Part shown: positions 32,915 to 43,200 of the stretch, piece by piece | Position numbering within the stretch: position 1 is the first letter of the stretch | How the letters are laid out: every line of letters begins with the position of its first letter | DNA from: DTU019 sp050949825 | GTDB lineage: Bacteria > Bacillota > Syntrophomonadia > Syntrophomonadales > Syntrophomonadaceae | Direction: 5' to 3' | Length of the DNA stretch: 64,000 nucleotides | NCBI GenBank assembly: GCA_050949825.1 | Contig: JBMNGL010000013.1 | Coordinates: 310,001 to 374,000, forward strand | Notes under the pieces: generated by a model | What the model was told of the DNA's origin: nothing | Database searches by the model: none | What the model saw: the letters and a program-made list of their open reading frames with translations, nothing else | Program-made: the position numbers and the translations under genes

Positions 32915-33383
32915 TGAAAAATATTAAACCTGGCCAGATCGGGAAAATAAATGGCTTAGGCAACTTCTATTGTTCCGAAAAGCCAGGTTTACTATAGTGG
33001 ATAATTATTCTTTCCCTCAGATTAATTATGTAATATATCCCAAATAATGTACATCTATTCTAATGGATCGCGCTAAGAAACCTGGGGTTGTTAAAGACAA
33101 TTCGAAATACGGCCATATCGGGCAATTTTTATATTTCTTTGGAATAAGCGGCTGATAATTAGACAGCGTCCCCCTGGCTGTAAATCGTATCAATGATAAG
33201 TGGAACAACCCACAGGCCTGTTATAATAAGATATGTGGCCTGTTGCAACTATAGGAATAATCAACAGGATTTGCAGAGAAAGTGCACCGGGCAGGCTGCA
33301 TTGATTCTTTCGGTTTTTAAGCCTAATCTGCATCGTAAACAGTAGATCATATAAAGAACTTATCATATAAGGAAGGCTTTACT
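32915..33383. other. Gene-free interval between MntA and VanW
   Basis: No convincing coding sequence in any frame. A TTATAATAAGATA stretch near 33220 could be part of a promoter for the VanW gene, but I see no matching -35 box. No repeats recognised. Confidence 0.4.
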
Positions 33384-34199
33384 ATGAAGGATGGTACCGC
33401 CCCGATCCGACCAAAACACAGGTCCCGGCTGCGCCTTGGCCTGGGGAAGATTTATTTTACCGCGCGCAGGTATATGCAGTGGTTTTTCACTAAGCAAAAG
33501 TGTGCCCATACAATTGATAGCAACCTGCTTGAATATACAATCTCCAGCCACCAGACTCCGCTCATCAGGCAGCTCCAAAAGGCAGATATGAAGCTGCAGT
33601 ATAATAAAATCGCCAACCTGCACCTGGCTGCGGCGCGTCTGGACGGGCTGGTTGTGCAGCCGGGGGAAACCTTTTCTTTCTGGAAACTGGTAGGGAAACC
33701 CACTCGCCGCAAAGGATATCTGGAAGGCATGGTCTTAAGCAACGGCAGGGTTTGTTCAGGAACCGGCGGAGGATTGTGCCAGCTATCCAACCTGATCTAC
33801 TGGATGACCCTGCATACCCCGCTGTCGGTAACCGAGCGCTGGAGACACAACTACGATGTGTTTCCCGACAGCAACCGCACCCAGCCATTCGGCAGCGGAG
33901 CCACGGTGGTCTACAACTATATTGACCTACAGATCACCAATAATACCGAATCCGCTTATCAACTACTGGTCGAACTCGATGAGCACCACCTTTACGGGGA
34001 GTGGCGCAGCAGCCACCCGCTTACGGTGCGATATGAAGTCTATGAACGGGAACACCTGATAAAGGCCGAGTGGTGGGGCGGTTATACCCGTAATAACGTG
34101 TTGGCACGGAAAACTTTTGACCTTAACGGCCTGGAATTTGGCGATGAGGTTATATGCGCCAATCAGGCCATCGTGATGTACCCGCCAGTCTTGCCATGA
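33384..34199 (+). CDS. VanW-family protein
   Basis: A 271-residue protein of the VanW family, known from vancomycin-resistance clusters and many peptidoglycan-related loci, molecular role undefined. The family core is VVQPGETFSFWKLVGKPTRR, RVCSGTGGGLCQLSNLIYW and RHNYDVFPDSNRTQPFGSGA, ending with strand-rich sequence. No signal peptide is evident. AAGGAAGG lies before the ATG. No van genes are nearby, so resistance is not implied. Confidence 0.88.
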   Translation: MKDGTAPIRPKHRSRLRLGLGKIYFTARRYMQWFFTKQKCAHTIDSNLLEYTISSHQTPLIRQLQKADMKLQYNKIANLHLAAARLDGLVVQPGETFSFWKLVGKPTRRKGYLEGMVLSNGRVCSGTGGGLCQLSNLIYWMTLHTPLSVTERWRHNYDVFPDSNRTQPFGSGATVVYNYIDLQITNNTESAYQLLVELDEHHLYGEWRSSHPLTVRYEVYEREHLIKAEWWGGYTRNNVLARKTFDLNGLEFGDEVICANQAIVMYPPVLP

Positions 34200-34317
34200 T
34201 GACGGAGTTATTTAACCCGTCTGAGGTGGTGGTGATAGATATACATTCCAAACATGCAAGATAACTATTTCTCCCTCGTAAGAATAGATGAAGAAAAGCG
34301 AAAGGTCGGGGTAAGCT

Positions 34318-35958
34318 ATGAAAAAACTGGTTTGTTATCTGGTACTGGCTGCGTTCCTGTTGTTACCGACCGGAATTGCCAGTGCTAAATTGTCCTCCGG
34401 GACTTTTGTCGATACCCGGGGACACTGGGCCGAGGGTGAAATCGAAACCGCATATAATAAAAGTTTAATGCAAGGTACAGGAACAAATGCGTTTGGTTTT
34501 AAAGTGTTCTCGCCCGAAGAAAAGGTAAACCGTTTTCAACTGGCAGCTGTGATAGAGCGGGCTTTTGATTTGGATTATGGGAATATGCGCTTTATGCAGG
34601 AGCCATTAAGCCGTGACTATTACTATGATTTAGCGCAAGAAGCCTGGTATAGTCAAGCGGTGCTTCTGGGCACAATCAACCACATACTTGCCCCTATGGA
34701 TCGCTTTTGCGGGGAAGAGGAGGTTAAGAGGATCGAAGTGGCCAGAAGCATCTACAATGCTTTTCAGGCCAAGGGTATCAACGTGCCCATGATTATGTTA
34801 ATGCCCTTATATGATGATACCGCACAGCTTTCCCGGGACGATGTTAATGCCATGGTATTTGTGAGCAACACCGGCATCATGAAAGGGAGCGACAATCTTT
34901 TCCGGCCTTATGATTCCATCAAGCGGGCTGAACTGGCCCGGGTCATAAATCAGTGTGTAAAACTGATCGAGATGAATCCTGTGGAGGCTGGTCCCGCTCC
35001 TGCAGTAAAGCTGGAAAATAAAGAAGTGAAGAGTGAATCTGCACTAATAAAGATAGATCTGAATATTCCTGTTATTACGGGTCTGCAGAATGGGGAGATA
35101 CAAAGGCGGTTGAACCAGGTTATGTCCAAAGACGCCCAGCAGCGCCAGGACACTATGATAAAAGAAGCTCAACTTAATTCCGATTATATTATGACTGAGC
35201 CCTATCACACCTATGAGATTGTAAGCCGTTTCAATCAATACTTCATAACCCGGGATATATTGAGTTTCTATGTGGATTATTACAGCTATACCGGTGGGGC
35301 CCACGGTATGACCGATCGGGTGGCCTATAATTTCAATTTAAATACCGGTGAGGAGCTGGCCTTAAGTGATCTATTTGCCCCCGGCACAGATTATACCGAA
35401 CTGATTAATGAGAGGGTAAGGTCCACAATTGAGCTTAACCCGGAAGGGTATTTTGAGGGAGAACTGGGGTTTCAGGGTATAAGTGAAGATCAGGGTTTTT
35501 ACCTGGAAAACGGAAATCTCATCGTATATTTCCTACAGTATGAAATTGCTCCTTATGCTGCCGGCATAAGGACGTTTCCTGTGGCAGTCCCAACCGCCCA
35601 GCATAAACAGGATAACGGTGACGAGGCAGCAGTTATGCAATTGGTTGCAGACTTTGGCAGTAAACTGAAGAATGTCTCGCTGCTTTCCATCAAACACCCC
35701 CAATGGACGGAGCAGAACCCGCGCCAGGATATCCCCATTAAGGTGTTTAAGCACAATCAATGGAATCTGATACAGCAAGGAAAACTTGTTATCGGTGCAG
35801 CACCTATCCCACCAAAAGAACTGGGTCGTAATACCAAGTATGTATTTGCTCTTCCCGCCCGCTATAACTACGCATTTCCGTCCGGATATGAAGAAGTGGA
35901 AAAAATATTGGCAAACAATCCACTGAGAGCATTTGATATGGAATCGACAGTCATTTAG
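34318..35958 (+). CDS. Secreted SLH-domain protein with RsiV-like (DUF4163/DUF3298) C-terminus
   Basis: Exported 546-residue protein. Residues 1-24 form a Sec signal (LVCYLVLAAFLLLPTGIASA). Two to three S-layer-homology repeats follow to about residue 220 (DTRGHWAEGEIETAYNKSLM, GIMKGSDNLFRPYDSIKRAE), which should bind secondary cell-wall polymer. The C-terminal ~300 residues match DUF4163 plus DUF3298 as in RsiV and PdaC, with YYSYTGGAHG and FNLNTGEELALSDLF. In RsiV this module binds lysozyme; in PdaC it accompanies a deacetylase, absent here. GGGGTAAGCT precedes the ATG weakly. The EF-G promoter begins just after the stop. Confidence 0.85.
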   Translation: MKKLVCYLVLAAFLLLPTGIASAKLSSGTFVDTRGHWAEGEIETAYNKSLMQGTGTNAFGFKVFSPEEKVNRFQLAAVIERAFDLDYGNMRFMQEPLSRDYYYDLAQEAWYSQAVLLGTINHILAPMDRFCGEEEVKRIEVARSIYNAFQAKGINVPMIMLMPLYDDTAQLSRDDVNAMVFVSNTGIMKGSDNLFRPYDSIKRAELARVINQCVKLIEMNPVEAGPAPAVKLENKEVKSESALIKIDLNIPVITGLQNGEIQRRLNQVMSKDAQQRQDTMIKEAQLNSDYIMTEPYHTYEIVSRFNQYFITRDILSFYVDYYSYTGGAHGMTDRVAYNFNLNTGEELALSDLFAPGTDYTELINERVRSTIELNPEGYFEGELGFQGISEDQGFYLENGNLIVYFLQYEIAPYAAGIRTFPVAVPTAQHKQDNGDEAAVMQLVADFGSKLKNVSLLSIKHPQWTEQNPRQDIPIKVFKHNQWNLIQQGKLVIGAAPIPPKELGRNTKYVFALPARYNYAFPSGYEEVEKILANNPLRAFDMESTVI

Positions 35959-35968
35959 CGTAAAACGT

Positions 35969-35997
35969 TTGACAAAGGGCAAACCTGCCCATATAAT
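35969..35997 (+). promoter_or_regulatory. Consensus sigma-A promoter of the EF-G paralogue
   Basis: TTGACA (35969-35974) and TATAAT (35992-35997) with 17-bp spacing, matching the consensus exactly. Transcription would begin near 36004, leaving a ~110-base leader. Confidence 0.85.
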
Positions 35998-36051
35998 TAA
36001 TATTTGGGTGCATAATTCCGCTTTAGTCAAGGCAAATTAAGGTGCACGTTT

Positions 36052-36085
36052 TCGGCATCACCTCGTGTAGTGCCGATAATTTTTT
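36052..36085 (+). terminator. Attenuator-like terminator in EF-G leader
   Basis: A hairpin with arms TCGGCA/TGCCGA is followed after TAA by TTTTTTT. It lies between the promoter and the EF-G start, so it can only act on EF-G. A possible 10-codon leader frame (GTG at 36008 to TAA at 36040) precedes it. Confidence 0.6.
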
Positions 36086-36112
36086 GTCATGAAGGAGAGT
36101 TAAATAATTAAG

Positions 36113-38134
36113 ATGTTAGAGAAGCTTAGAAACATCGGCATCATTGCCCACATAGACGCTGGTAAGACTACTACCACAGAGAGAATTCTATATTATACCG
36201 GCCTGACCCATAAAATGGGGGAAACTCATAATGGCGACAGCGTGATGGATTACCTGCCTTCTGAAAGGGAACGCGGCATTACCGTCACTTCTGCAGCGGT
36301 TCGTTGCCTGTGGAAAGACTGTCAGGTTAATATAATTGACACGCCCGGTCACGTGGACTTCACTGCCGAAGTGGAAAGAAGCCTGCGCATTTTAGATGGC
36401 GCAGTGGTGCTTTTCTGTGCCAAAGGCGGGGTTGAACCCCAATCGGAAACCGTGTGGAGGCAGGCTGATAAATACCAGGTGCCGCGCATAGCCTATATCA
36501 ATAAGATGGATGCGGTTGGGGCTGATTTTTGCAATGTAGTTGAGCAAATTAAATTACGCCTGGGGGCAAATCCCCTGATAATTAATCTTCCGGTAATCCA
36601 AAACGATGCCTTTACCGGCATCATAGACCTGCTGGAGATGAGATATTATACCTTTAGTGGTATAAGTGGAAACAAGATAGAGAGCGGGGAAATCCCTGCA
36701 GAATGTATGGAATTTGCCCTGCACTGGCAGACCTTGATGCTGGAGAGCCTGGCCGAAACCGATGAAACCTTGCTGGACCTGTATGTAGCCAATGAGGTGT
36801 TGCCGGTCGATTTGCTGATTGCGGCCATACGCCGCAACACCATAGCCGGGGATATGGTTCCGGTGTTATGCGGCAGTTCCTACCGCAATATCGGGGTACA
36901 AAAATTATTGGATGCAGTGGTGGATTTTCTGCCCTCCCCATTGGATGTTCCTCCGGTGCAGGCCCTTTGCCCGGATGCTGAAAGCACCCTGGAGGTGTTT
37001 CCTGACCCCCGGGGGGATCTGGCCGCCCTGGTATTCAAGATTGTCAGCGATCGCCATGTTGGCAAGCTGGCTTTTGCGCGGGTATATTCAGGTATGATTG
37101 AGGCAGGCAGTTATGTATATAACAGCAGTCGTCATGGCAAGGAACGGGTAGGCCGCCTGTTGCGCATGCACGCCAACCACCGCGAAGAAATTGAACGTGT
37201 TGAAGCTGGAGACATTGTAGCTTTCATCGGTTTAAAGGATGTCAATACCGGCGACACCCTTTGTTGCGTAGGTCAGGATTTTCTGCTGGAATCCATTGAT
37301 TTTCCCGAACCGGTGATTCAGAGTGCCATTGAGCCCAAGAACCAGAGTGATCAAAGCCGCATTATGGAGGCTTTGATGAGAATCGCCGCTGAGGACCCGA
37401 CCTTTAAACTCTCCTATAACAAGGAAACCGGGCAAACCTTGATTGCCGGAATGGGCGAATTGCATCTGGAAATTGTGGCCGATCGTTTATCACGCGAGTT
37501 TAAGGTGAACTTCAATATCGGCAAGCCAGAGGTGGCTTACAAAGAAACCATTACCGGAGAAGCTGAACAGACTACCCGTTATATCAAACAAACGGGCGGC
37601 AAAGGGCAATATGCTCATGTGGTTTTGCGCCTGGAACCTGGGGAAGGTTTTGAGTTTGTGAACAAAGTAGTGGGAGGAGCCATCCCCCGCGAATACATCC
37701 CGGCGGTAGAGTCAGGCATTAAACAGGCTCTGCAAGAGGGGATTCTAAAAGGCTATCCGGTGGTAAATGTAAAGGCAACATTGCTGGATGGTTCATTCCA
37801 TGAGGTTGATTCTTCGGAAATGGCCTTTAGAACCGCAGCCCTGATAGCCACCCGGGAATGTATGCGTAAAGCCGGGCCGCAATTGCTGGAACCGATAATG
37901 CGTTTGGAGATCACTGCTCCCGAGGAATTTACCGGCAATATCATCAACAATATCAGCAACCGGCGGGGCCGCTTGCAGTCTCTGGATACCGTCAACAATA
38001 CCCAAATTATCCGCGGCTGTGTGCCCCTGGCGGAAATGTTTGGTTATTCAACCACCTTGCGCTCATTGACACAGGGCCGGGCAGGTTTTTCCATGGAGTT
38101 TTCCCATTATGAGGACTTCCATATCGCCTCATAA
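36113..38134 (+). CDS. Elongation factor G paralogue
   Basis: Translational GTPase of the EF-G family, 673 residues. G-motifs: AHIDAGKTTTTERIL, SERERGITVTSAA, DTPGHVDF and NKMDAVG. Domains II-V follow, including GGKGQYAHV and the C-terminal RRGRLQ. It is slightly shorter than the main EF-G (about 690) and lies away from a ribosomal str operon, so it is likely a second EF-G (EF-G2-like), not the principal fusA. A TetM-type ribosomal protection protein is less likely because the G-domain and domain IV look EF-G-like. The ATG at 36113 lies 15 bases after GAAGGAGAG, rather far. The promoter and attenuator upstream imply conditional expression. Confidence 0.88.
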   Translation: MLEKLRNIGIIAHIDAGKTTTTERILYYTGLTHKMGETHNGDSVMDYLPSERERGITVTSAAVRCLWKDCQVNIIDTPGHVDFTAEVERSLRILDGAVVLFCAKGGVEPQSETVWRQADKYQVPRIAYINKMDAVGADFCNVVEQIKLRLGANPLIINLPVIQNDAFTGIIDLLEMRYYTFSGISGNKIESGEIPAECMEFALHWQTLMLESLAETDETLLDLYVANEVLPVDLLIAAIRRNTIAGDMVPVLCGSSYRNIGVQKLLDAVVDFLPSPLDVPPVQALCPDAESTLEVFPDPRGDLAALVFKIVSDRHVGKLAFARVYSGMIEAGSYVYNSSRHGKERVGRLLRMHANHREEIERVEAGDIVAFIGLKDVNTGDTLCCVGQDFLLESIDFPEPVIQSAIEPKNQSDQSRIMEALMRIAAEDPTFKLSYNKETGQTLIAGMGELHLEIVADRLSREFKVNFNIGKPEVAYKETITGEAEQTTRYIKQTGGKGQYAHVVLRLEPGEGFEFVNKVVGGAIPREYIPAVESGIKQALQEGILKGYPVVNVKATLLDGSFHEVDSSEMAFRTAALIATRECMRKAGPQLLEPIMRLEITAPEEFTGNIINNISNRRGRLQSLDTVNNTQIIRGCVPLAEMFGYSTTLRSLTQGRAGFSMEFSHYEDFHIAS

Positions 38135-38150
38135 ATAGTATGTTAATACA

Positions 38151-38178
38151 AAAAGGAGCGGCCTGCCGCTCCTTTTTT
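38151..38178 (+). terminator. Intrinsic terminator after EF-G paralogue
   Basis: GGAGCGG/CCGCTCC stem with a 4-base loop and six T; starts 16 bases after the stop. Confidence 0.92.
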
Positions 38179-38290
38179 ATTTGCGCTATTCTGAGCAACG
38201 GGGATTACAGGGACCTGCCCCGTATTCGTCGCCACCATTTGTTCCCAGCCAAAGGTGGGGGAATACACCCACAGCTGGCACCAACATTCC

Positions 38291-38476
38291 TTAGCGTATT
38301 ACGTTATAACCCTCTGCCTTCTTGCCCGATTGCTTGAAGGTGGCGCAACCGGTTCCGGCCCAGCTGTCAACGACATTGCCCACCGCGGTGGAGCGAACCT
38401 CAATCTCTTCGGCTTTGCATTCAAAATTGTCATTATAATGACATTCTTCACACATGCACCGGGTCACTTTGGACAT
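38291..38476 (-). CDS. DUF1540 cysteine-rich protein
   Basis: A 61-residue protein matching DUF1540, a small probably metal-binding family frequent in Clostridia. It has CMCEECHYNDNFECKAEEIE near the start and one further Cys in TGCATF. Spacing of the first four cysteines suits a zinc site. The ATG follows AAGGAGGCTACAAT. It is a single gene. Function unknown; members often appear in sporulating species. Confidence 0.85.
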   Translation of the reverse strand: MSKVTRCMCEECHYNDNFECKAEEIEVRSTAVGNVVDSWAGTGCATFKQSGKKAEGYNVIR

Positions 38477-38685
38477 ATTGTAGCCTCCTTAATTTAATGA
38501 TATTTTAAATGACTATGTTGTTATTATTAACACCCTTAAAGGGAGATATGCGATACGATTTGAGGCCACCAATGTTTGGGCAGCAAGGGATTATTATAGT
38601 CAAAGGGCAGATTCTTCCTATATAATAAAATAAGCTGGCAAAGGCGTTGCCGGCGAAATATATAATTATGCTTTAGGATTGATAC

Positions 38686-39279
38686 ATGAGAAAAGAACCG
38701 CTTTCTACCCTTAAAATACTGTTGGCAACTATGTTTATGGTAGCCCTGCTGGTTTTACCGGCATTGGCATTGGATCCACAGCCGGAGCCACCGATGATAA
38801 CTATCCTGATCGATGGCAGACCACTCATAACCGATGTCAGTCCCATAATCCAAAATGAACGCACCCTGGTGCCTTTAAGGGCTATCTTTGAAGCCCTGGG
38901 GGCTGAGGTGTTTTGGAACGATACCGAGCGCAGCATTAAGGCTGTTAAAGGCGACCTGACGGTGCAGTTGCAGATCGCCAATACCATGGCCATAAAAAAT
39001 GGGACCACAGTTCCAATTGATGTTCCAGCGCAGATCCTGCAGGATCGTACCCTGGTGCCGGTGCGCTTTGTCAGCGAGGCCCTGGGCGCAGATGTCCAAT
39101 GGGACCAGGTTCTTCGCCGGGTTACCATCACCTCCGCAGCCAGTCCTGACAGTACCATAGCTGACAGTCAAACTGAACCTTTACCCATTATTCCGCCGGT
39201 GAATATCACTCCCGGCAATAGTTTACTGCGCCTTATGGATACTTCCAACCTCGATATCCGAGCTCATCAGGCTGATTAG
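38686..39279 (+). CDS. Secreted protein with copper-amine-oxidase N-terminal (stalk) domains
   Basis: Exported 197-residue protein. Signal peptide ILLATMFMVALLVLPALAL (about residues 10-28). The mature region has two copies of the stalk repeat: NERTLVPLRAIFEALGAEV and DRTLVPVRFVSEALGADV, each with strand-rich flanks. This domain is common in surface proteins of Clostridia and is not itself an oxidase. A PQPEPP segment follows the signal. No copper-site motifs. Likely a cell-surface structural or binding module. Confidence 0.85.
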   Translation: MRKEPLSTLKILLATMFMVALLVLPALALDPQPEPPMITILIDGRPLITDVSPIIQNERTLVPLRAIFEALGAEVFWNDTERSIKAVKGDLTVQLQIANTMAIKNGTTVPIDVPAQILQDRTLVPVRFVSEALGADVQWDQVLRRVTITSAASPDSTIADSQTEPLPIIPPVNITPGNSLLRLMDTSNLDIRAHQAD

Positions 39280-39362
39280 ATGGTTGCCATAACTTATTAT
39301 ACGGGCCAGATCTGCCGGGTCCGTTTTATGCTCACAATATATTCTTAAAGGATGGTGTTAAT

Positions 39363-40112
39363 TTGCATTTCGCCGGTATTAAATTAAATCCCCAACATGA
39401 AGCGCTCTTACTACAGTTGGAAAATGAGGTCGGACAGGTGGAGTACGGGCTCGGCAGCCAATCGGAATCTGGCTTTGCAGGGGTAAGTAAAGCCGCTGAT
39501 AATGCTTATGTTATCTGCATAACAGACCAGCTTCAAGGTGAACCACTGGCATGCAGCTTGGCTCACCAGCTGTTGTATGCCCTGCAAATCAAGGCAGGCT
39601 TTCCATTGGTTGAGGCGGCCGATGCAAAACTGCCCTGGCAGAATGTACTGTCCGCTTCGATTAACCGTCTGGTGCTGGATTTAAAGGCCACCGATGAAGC
39701 TATGACCCTGGGATTTGACCATAGCTTTTTCTTCAATCAACGCTACAAGGAAATCAAAGTATTCGCGTCCACTCGGGCCACAGGGCAACCCCTGGACAGC
39801 TTTCAAAGCCTGTGGTTTGCCATCGACCTGGCCCTGGCCTTGATTTTTCTTTCTGCGGACAAAATAAACTTCCTGCTCTCCATGCTGAAAGGCCGGGAAG
39901 ATGAAGCGGTGAATGTAGCGCTGCAGATCATCAATATAATTGAAAAGACCGGTTATGCCACCCCGGGGCGGGCCTTCCTGGCCATGGCGGAAATCAGCAC
40001 TCTCCTGAATAGCTGGAGCCATTGCCCCATCCATTACGGAGATAAAGTCATCTCGTCCGCACAACAGTATCAAACTGAATTTTCCAACCTGCGCAGCCTG
40101 ATACTCGGCTAG
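39363..40112 (+). CDS. Hypothetical 249-residue protein
   Basis: No family recognised. The TTG start at 39363 has AAAGGATGG about seven bases upstream. The product is soluble-looking. The segment CSLAHQLLYALQIKAGFP resembles a helix with a His-containing centre, as in some metallopeptidase-like proteins, but without a full HExxH. A central hydrophobic patch (WFAIDLALALIFLSAD) is too polar for a clear membrane helix. Near the C-terminus is TPGRAFLAMAEI. It precedes the glycosyltransferase-GH130 fusion by about 130 bp in the same direction. Confidence 0.65.
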   Translation: MHFAGIKLNPQHEALLLQLENEVGQVEYGLGSQSESGFAGVSKAADNAYVICITDQLQGEPLACSLAHQLLYALQIKAGFPLVEAADAKLPWQNVLSASINRLVLDLKATDEAMTLGFDHSFFFNQRYKEIKVFASTRATGQPLDSFQSLWFAIDLALALIFLSADKINFLLSMLKGREDEAVNVALQIINIIEKTGYATPGRAFLAMAEISTLLNSWSHCPIHYGDKVISSAQQYQTEFSNLRSLILG

Positions 40113-40239
40113 AGTCTGCCATAATCCCAGTGACACACAATCTTTCCATAAGCTGTGATATGATAGAAGCATATTGTTCTTTGCGGCGGGCTGTTTTTGT
40201 CCCCCCACTCGATGCGTGAAGAAAAGGAGGAGAATTCTG

Positions 40240-43200
40240 TTGACACCGGATTATACTGAGATGCTTTTTGATCAGAGTATAAAAGAGACGATCGAACAGG
40301 TTCAATCCCTGCAGAATGTGGAAATCGTAATTGGCATTCCTTTTTACAATGAAACCGAGACCTTAATGGAGGTTTTGCACCTCATTGATACTGAGCTGGC
40401 GGACCTTCTGGCTGCACATCAGGCCATATTTCTCTGCGTAGGGGATCCAGCCGGAAGAGAAACCCTGGAAATAATTCGACAGGCCAGCTTGAGCACTCCT
40501 TTGCTGGGATTGACTCTAAAAGCAGGTGTAAATGGACGCGGTTCCAGTGTCAGGGCAATTATGGAAATTACCCGACGACTGGAGGCCAATCTAGTTATAC
40601 TTGCGGCTGATTTGGCCAGAGAAAACAGCCGTGGCTTTCAAACCACCTGGGTAAGAAGGCTCTTAGAATCTATACAGGGAGAATACGATTTGGCAGTGGG
40701 CGTTTTTGAAAGGCATTACACTGAAGATGTCATTGCCAGTCTGTTTGTAACCCCTTTTTTGGAAATATTCTATAATCACCATTTTAACGACCCCTTGAGC
40801 GGAATCTATGCCATGTCCCATGATCTGGTGGAAGACTATTCCCTGGAGATAAAATTCTGCCCCGAAATAACGCTCGGGTATGGTATTGACCCCTGGCTGC
40901 TGACCCGGGCCATTATCTGGAAGAAGAACATCTGTCAGATAGAATTGGGGTCCAAATTGAGTCCACCGGGCCTGGAGAAATTGAATTACCTGTTCAAAGA
41001 CCTGGCCGCAGCTTTATTTGCCTGCATTGATAATGACTATGAGTACTGGAGCGCCACCCCGGTTATGACGCGGACCCCTGATGTTCTGGGAGACGACCTT
41101 ATCGATCAACCCATACCGGCCAATTATACCCTGGAAAACGTTCTGCAAGCCTTCAGGCATATTGCGCCGCAGTATCGTGAATTATATGAGAAAATACTGC
41201 CTTATGAGGTAAGCCAGGTACTGATCCATATCATATCTCAACCTTCCCGGAAATGGGCTTCCCACCATCTCCAGCATTATGACAGCAAAACCTGGGCGCG
41301 AATCGTTTTTGAGTTTTTAATCAATTATCGTTATAATCCTGCCCTGCGCAAAGACGATGTGTTAAACGCCCTCACCTTCGCCTTTAACGGCCGCCTGGCG
41401 GCTATGATGAGCAGGATCGAAATGATTTCCACTGCTGAGCCTGAAGCAAGCCTTGCACTGGCCCGGCTTATCAGTGAACAACAGCGAGACAGCTTTCTGG
41501 TTCAGTATCTTGGCTTCAAGCAAAACTGGCTGGCCAAGGCCGATGAACATAAACCGGCCCTGATCCCGGCCCACTATTTGGAATTCATACCCGGTGTTCC
41601 CATTATCCTTCCCAAAAAAATAACCGGGCGGGGAGGCAAAGTGGTTTGGACAGAAGGTGTATTCAGTGAGCTTCACAATAATTATCGCGCTGCTTTCAAC
41701 CATTTTATGACCAACGGCCTGCTGGTTCCCGAGCACTCCCAGCCCCTGGTATATAGCCTGCAATTGGAGAAATTCTTTCATGAAGTGGAGGAGGCTTTGC
41801 AATCATGGCTGCCGGGTGATCTCTATACGGAAAGCGGTGTGGAAGAAGCTGCTGCCAATATATTCAATATGATGTCCCTGCCCAAAATGTTTTCAGTTAA
41901 GGATGAGATTCTCGAGGAGATGCTGCTTCGTTTTCCACCCCTTAATGTGATGATTCCACTTGGCTATAATACTGCTAAAGACCTGGTTGCGAATATGAAT
42001 GTGCGCGATGCGACCTCACTGGCCAACCTGGTCGAAAACCGCAAATATGTTGATCGTGCCCTGTTTTGGATCCTTGACCACCTGCTCCCTGAAAACATGA
42101 CTGAGGTGGAGCTAAAACCGCTCATTTTAGGCAGCAAAACCCTGGATGGCATGGCCCCACAGAACGCTCCCTCCAATCTGAATAAAATCACCACGCGTAT
42201 TACCATAACCCCTATGACTAAAGGCATGGGCGGGGAATTCCCCCGCATGCGCTTCTGCCTGTATTTGATCCGGCAAATAATGATAGCACTTGATTATGCT
42301 GCGTTGTGGAGGGTGTATGCCCGGGAGAAGAAAAACCTGGGCGTCAAGGTACGTAATTCTTTGATCGGAAGATATCATACCGACATTTTTTCGGCTCACA
42401 ACATCTTTGAAAATATGCACCACCGGGCCATGGTTGCAGCATTCCGGAAACAGGCGGAACTGATGCTTGAAAAGGGCCGGAAAGAGGATGCTGAAATGTT
42501 GAACCTGGTGGTTGATAGTTATGGCCTCAGTCAGGTGCTGGAAGATGGGAGCTTCATTCCATGTTCGGCCTGGACCTGGGCCAGCTACAGTTACCGGGGG
42601 GGCAAAGGGGTTCCCACCCCTCTCTCCAGCCATGTGGAAGAAAAATGGTTTAACCATGATTTGCTGGAAGCCATACAACTGGGCATGGGCTATGACATTG
42701 ACCAGATTGAACACCTGGTGACGCAGTTGATTGGAGAAGGCCGTGCCAGTGAGAATATACTGGATATAATTGTAGGGGCCAAAACTATGGATGTCAGTGT
42801 GGTGCCCCAGGAAGTAACCGCATATCCGCCGGCGGGGCAGTTGAAAAGATATCCTCAAAACCCCATCCTGATACCGCTGCGGGAGCATCGGTGGGAAAGC
42901 CGATATGTACTGAATACTGCCGCGCTGAGGATCAATGATAAGGTTTATCTGTTTTACCGGGCCTTCGGAGATGACGAAATCTCACGCATTGGTCTGGCCA
43001 TCACCGATGGCTACCGGGTGCTGGAGCGTATGCCCGATCCAATCTTTTCCCCGCTTTATGAACACGAGAAAAAGGGCTGTGAAGATCCGCGGGTGGTTAT
43101 AATCGGAGAAGACATTTATATGCTTTATACCGCTTACGATGGTGAGATCGCCCAGATCGCTGCCGCTTCTATAGGGCTTCAGGATTTCCTGGAGCGGCGC

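Noticed and set aside
33384..34199. Vancomycin resistance locus
   Set aside because: VanW family members are widespread outside resistance clusters and no vanHAX or vanRS genes are present.
36113..38134. TetM-type ribosome protection protein
   Set aside because: G-domain and C-terminal motifs fit EF-G; the resemblance is limited to the leader arrangement.
42127..42888. Long antisense frame (253 codons)
   Set aside because: Shadow of the GT-GH130 gene; no ribosome site and low-complexity translation.
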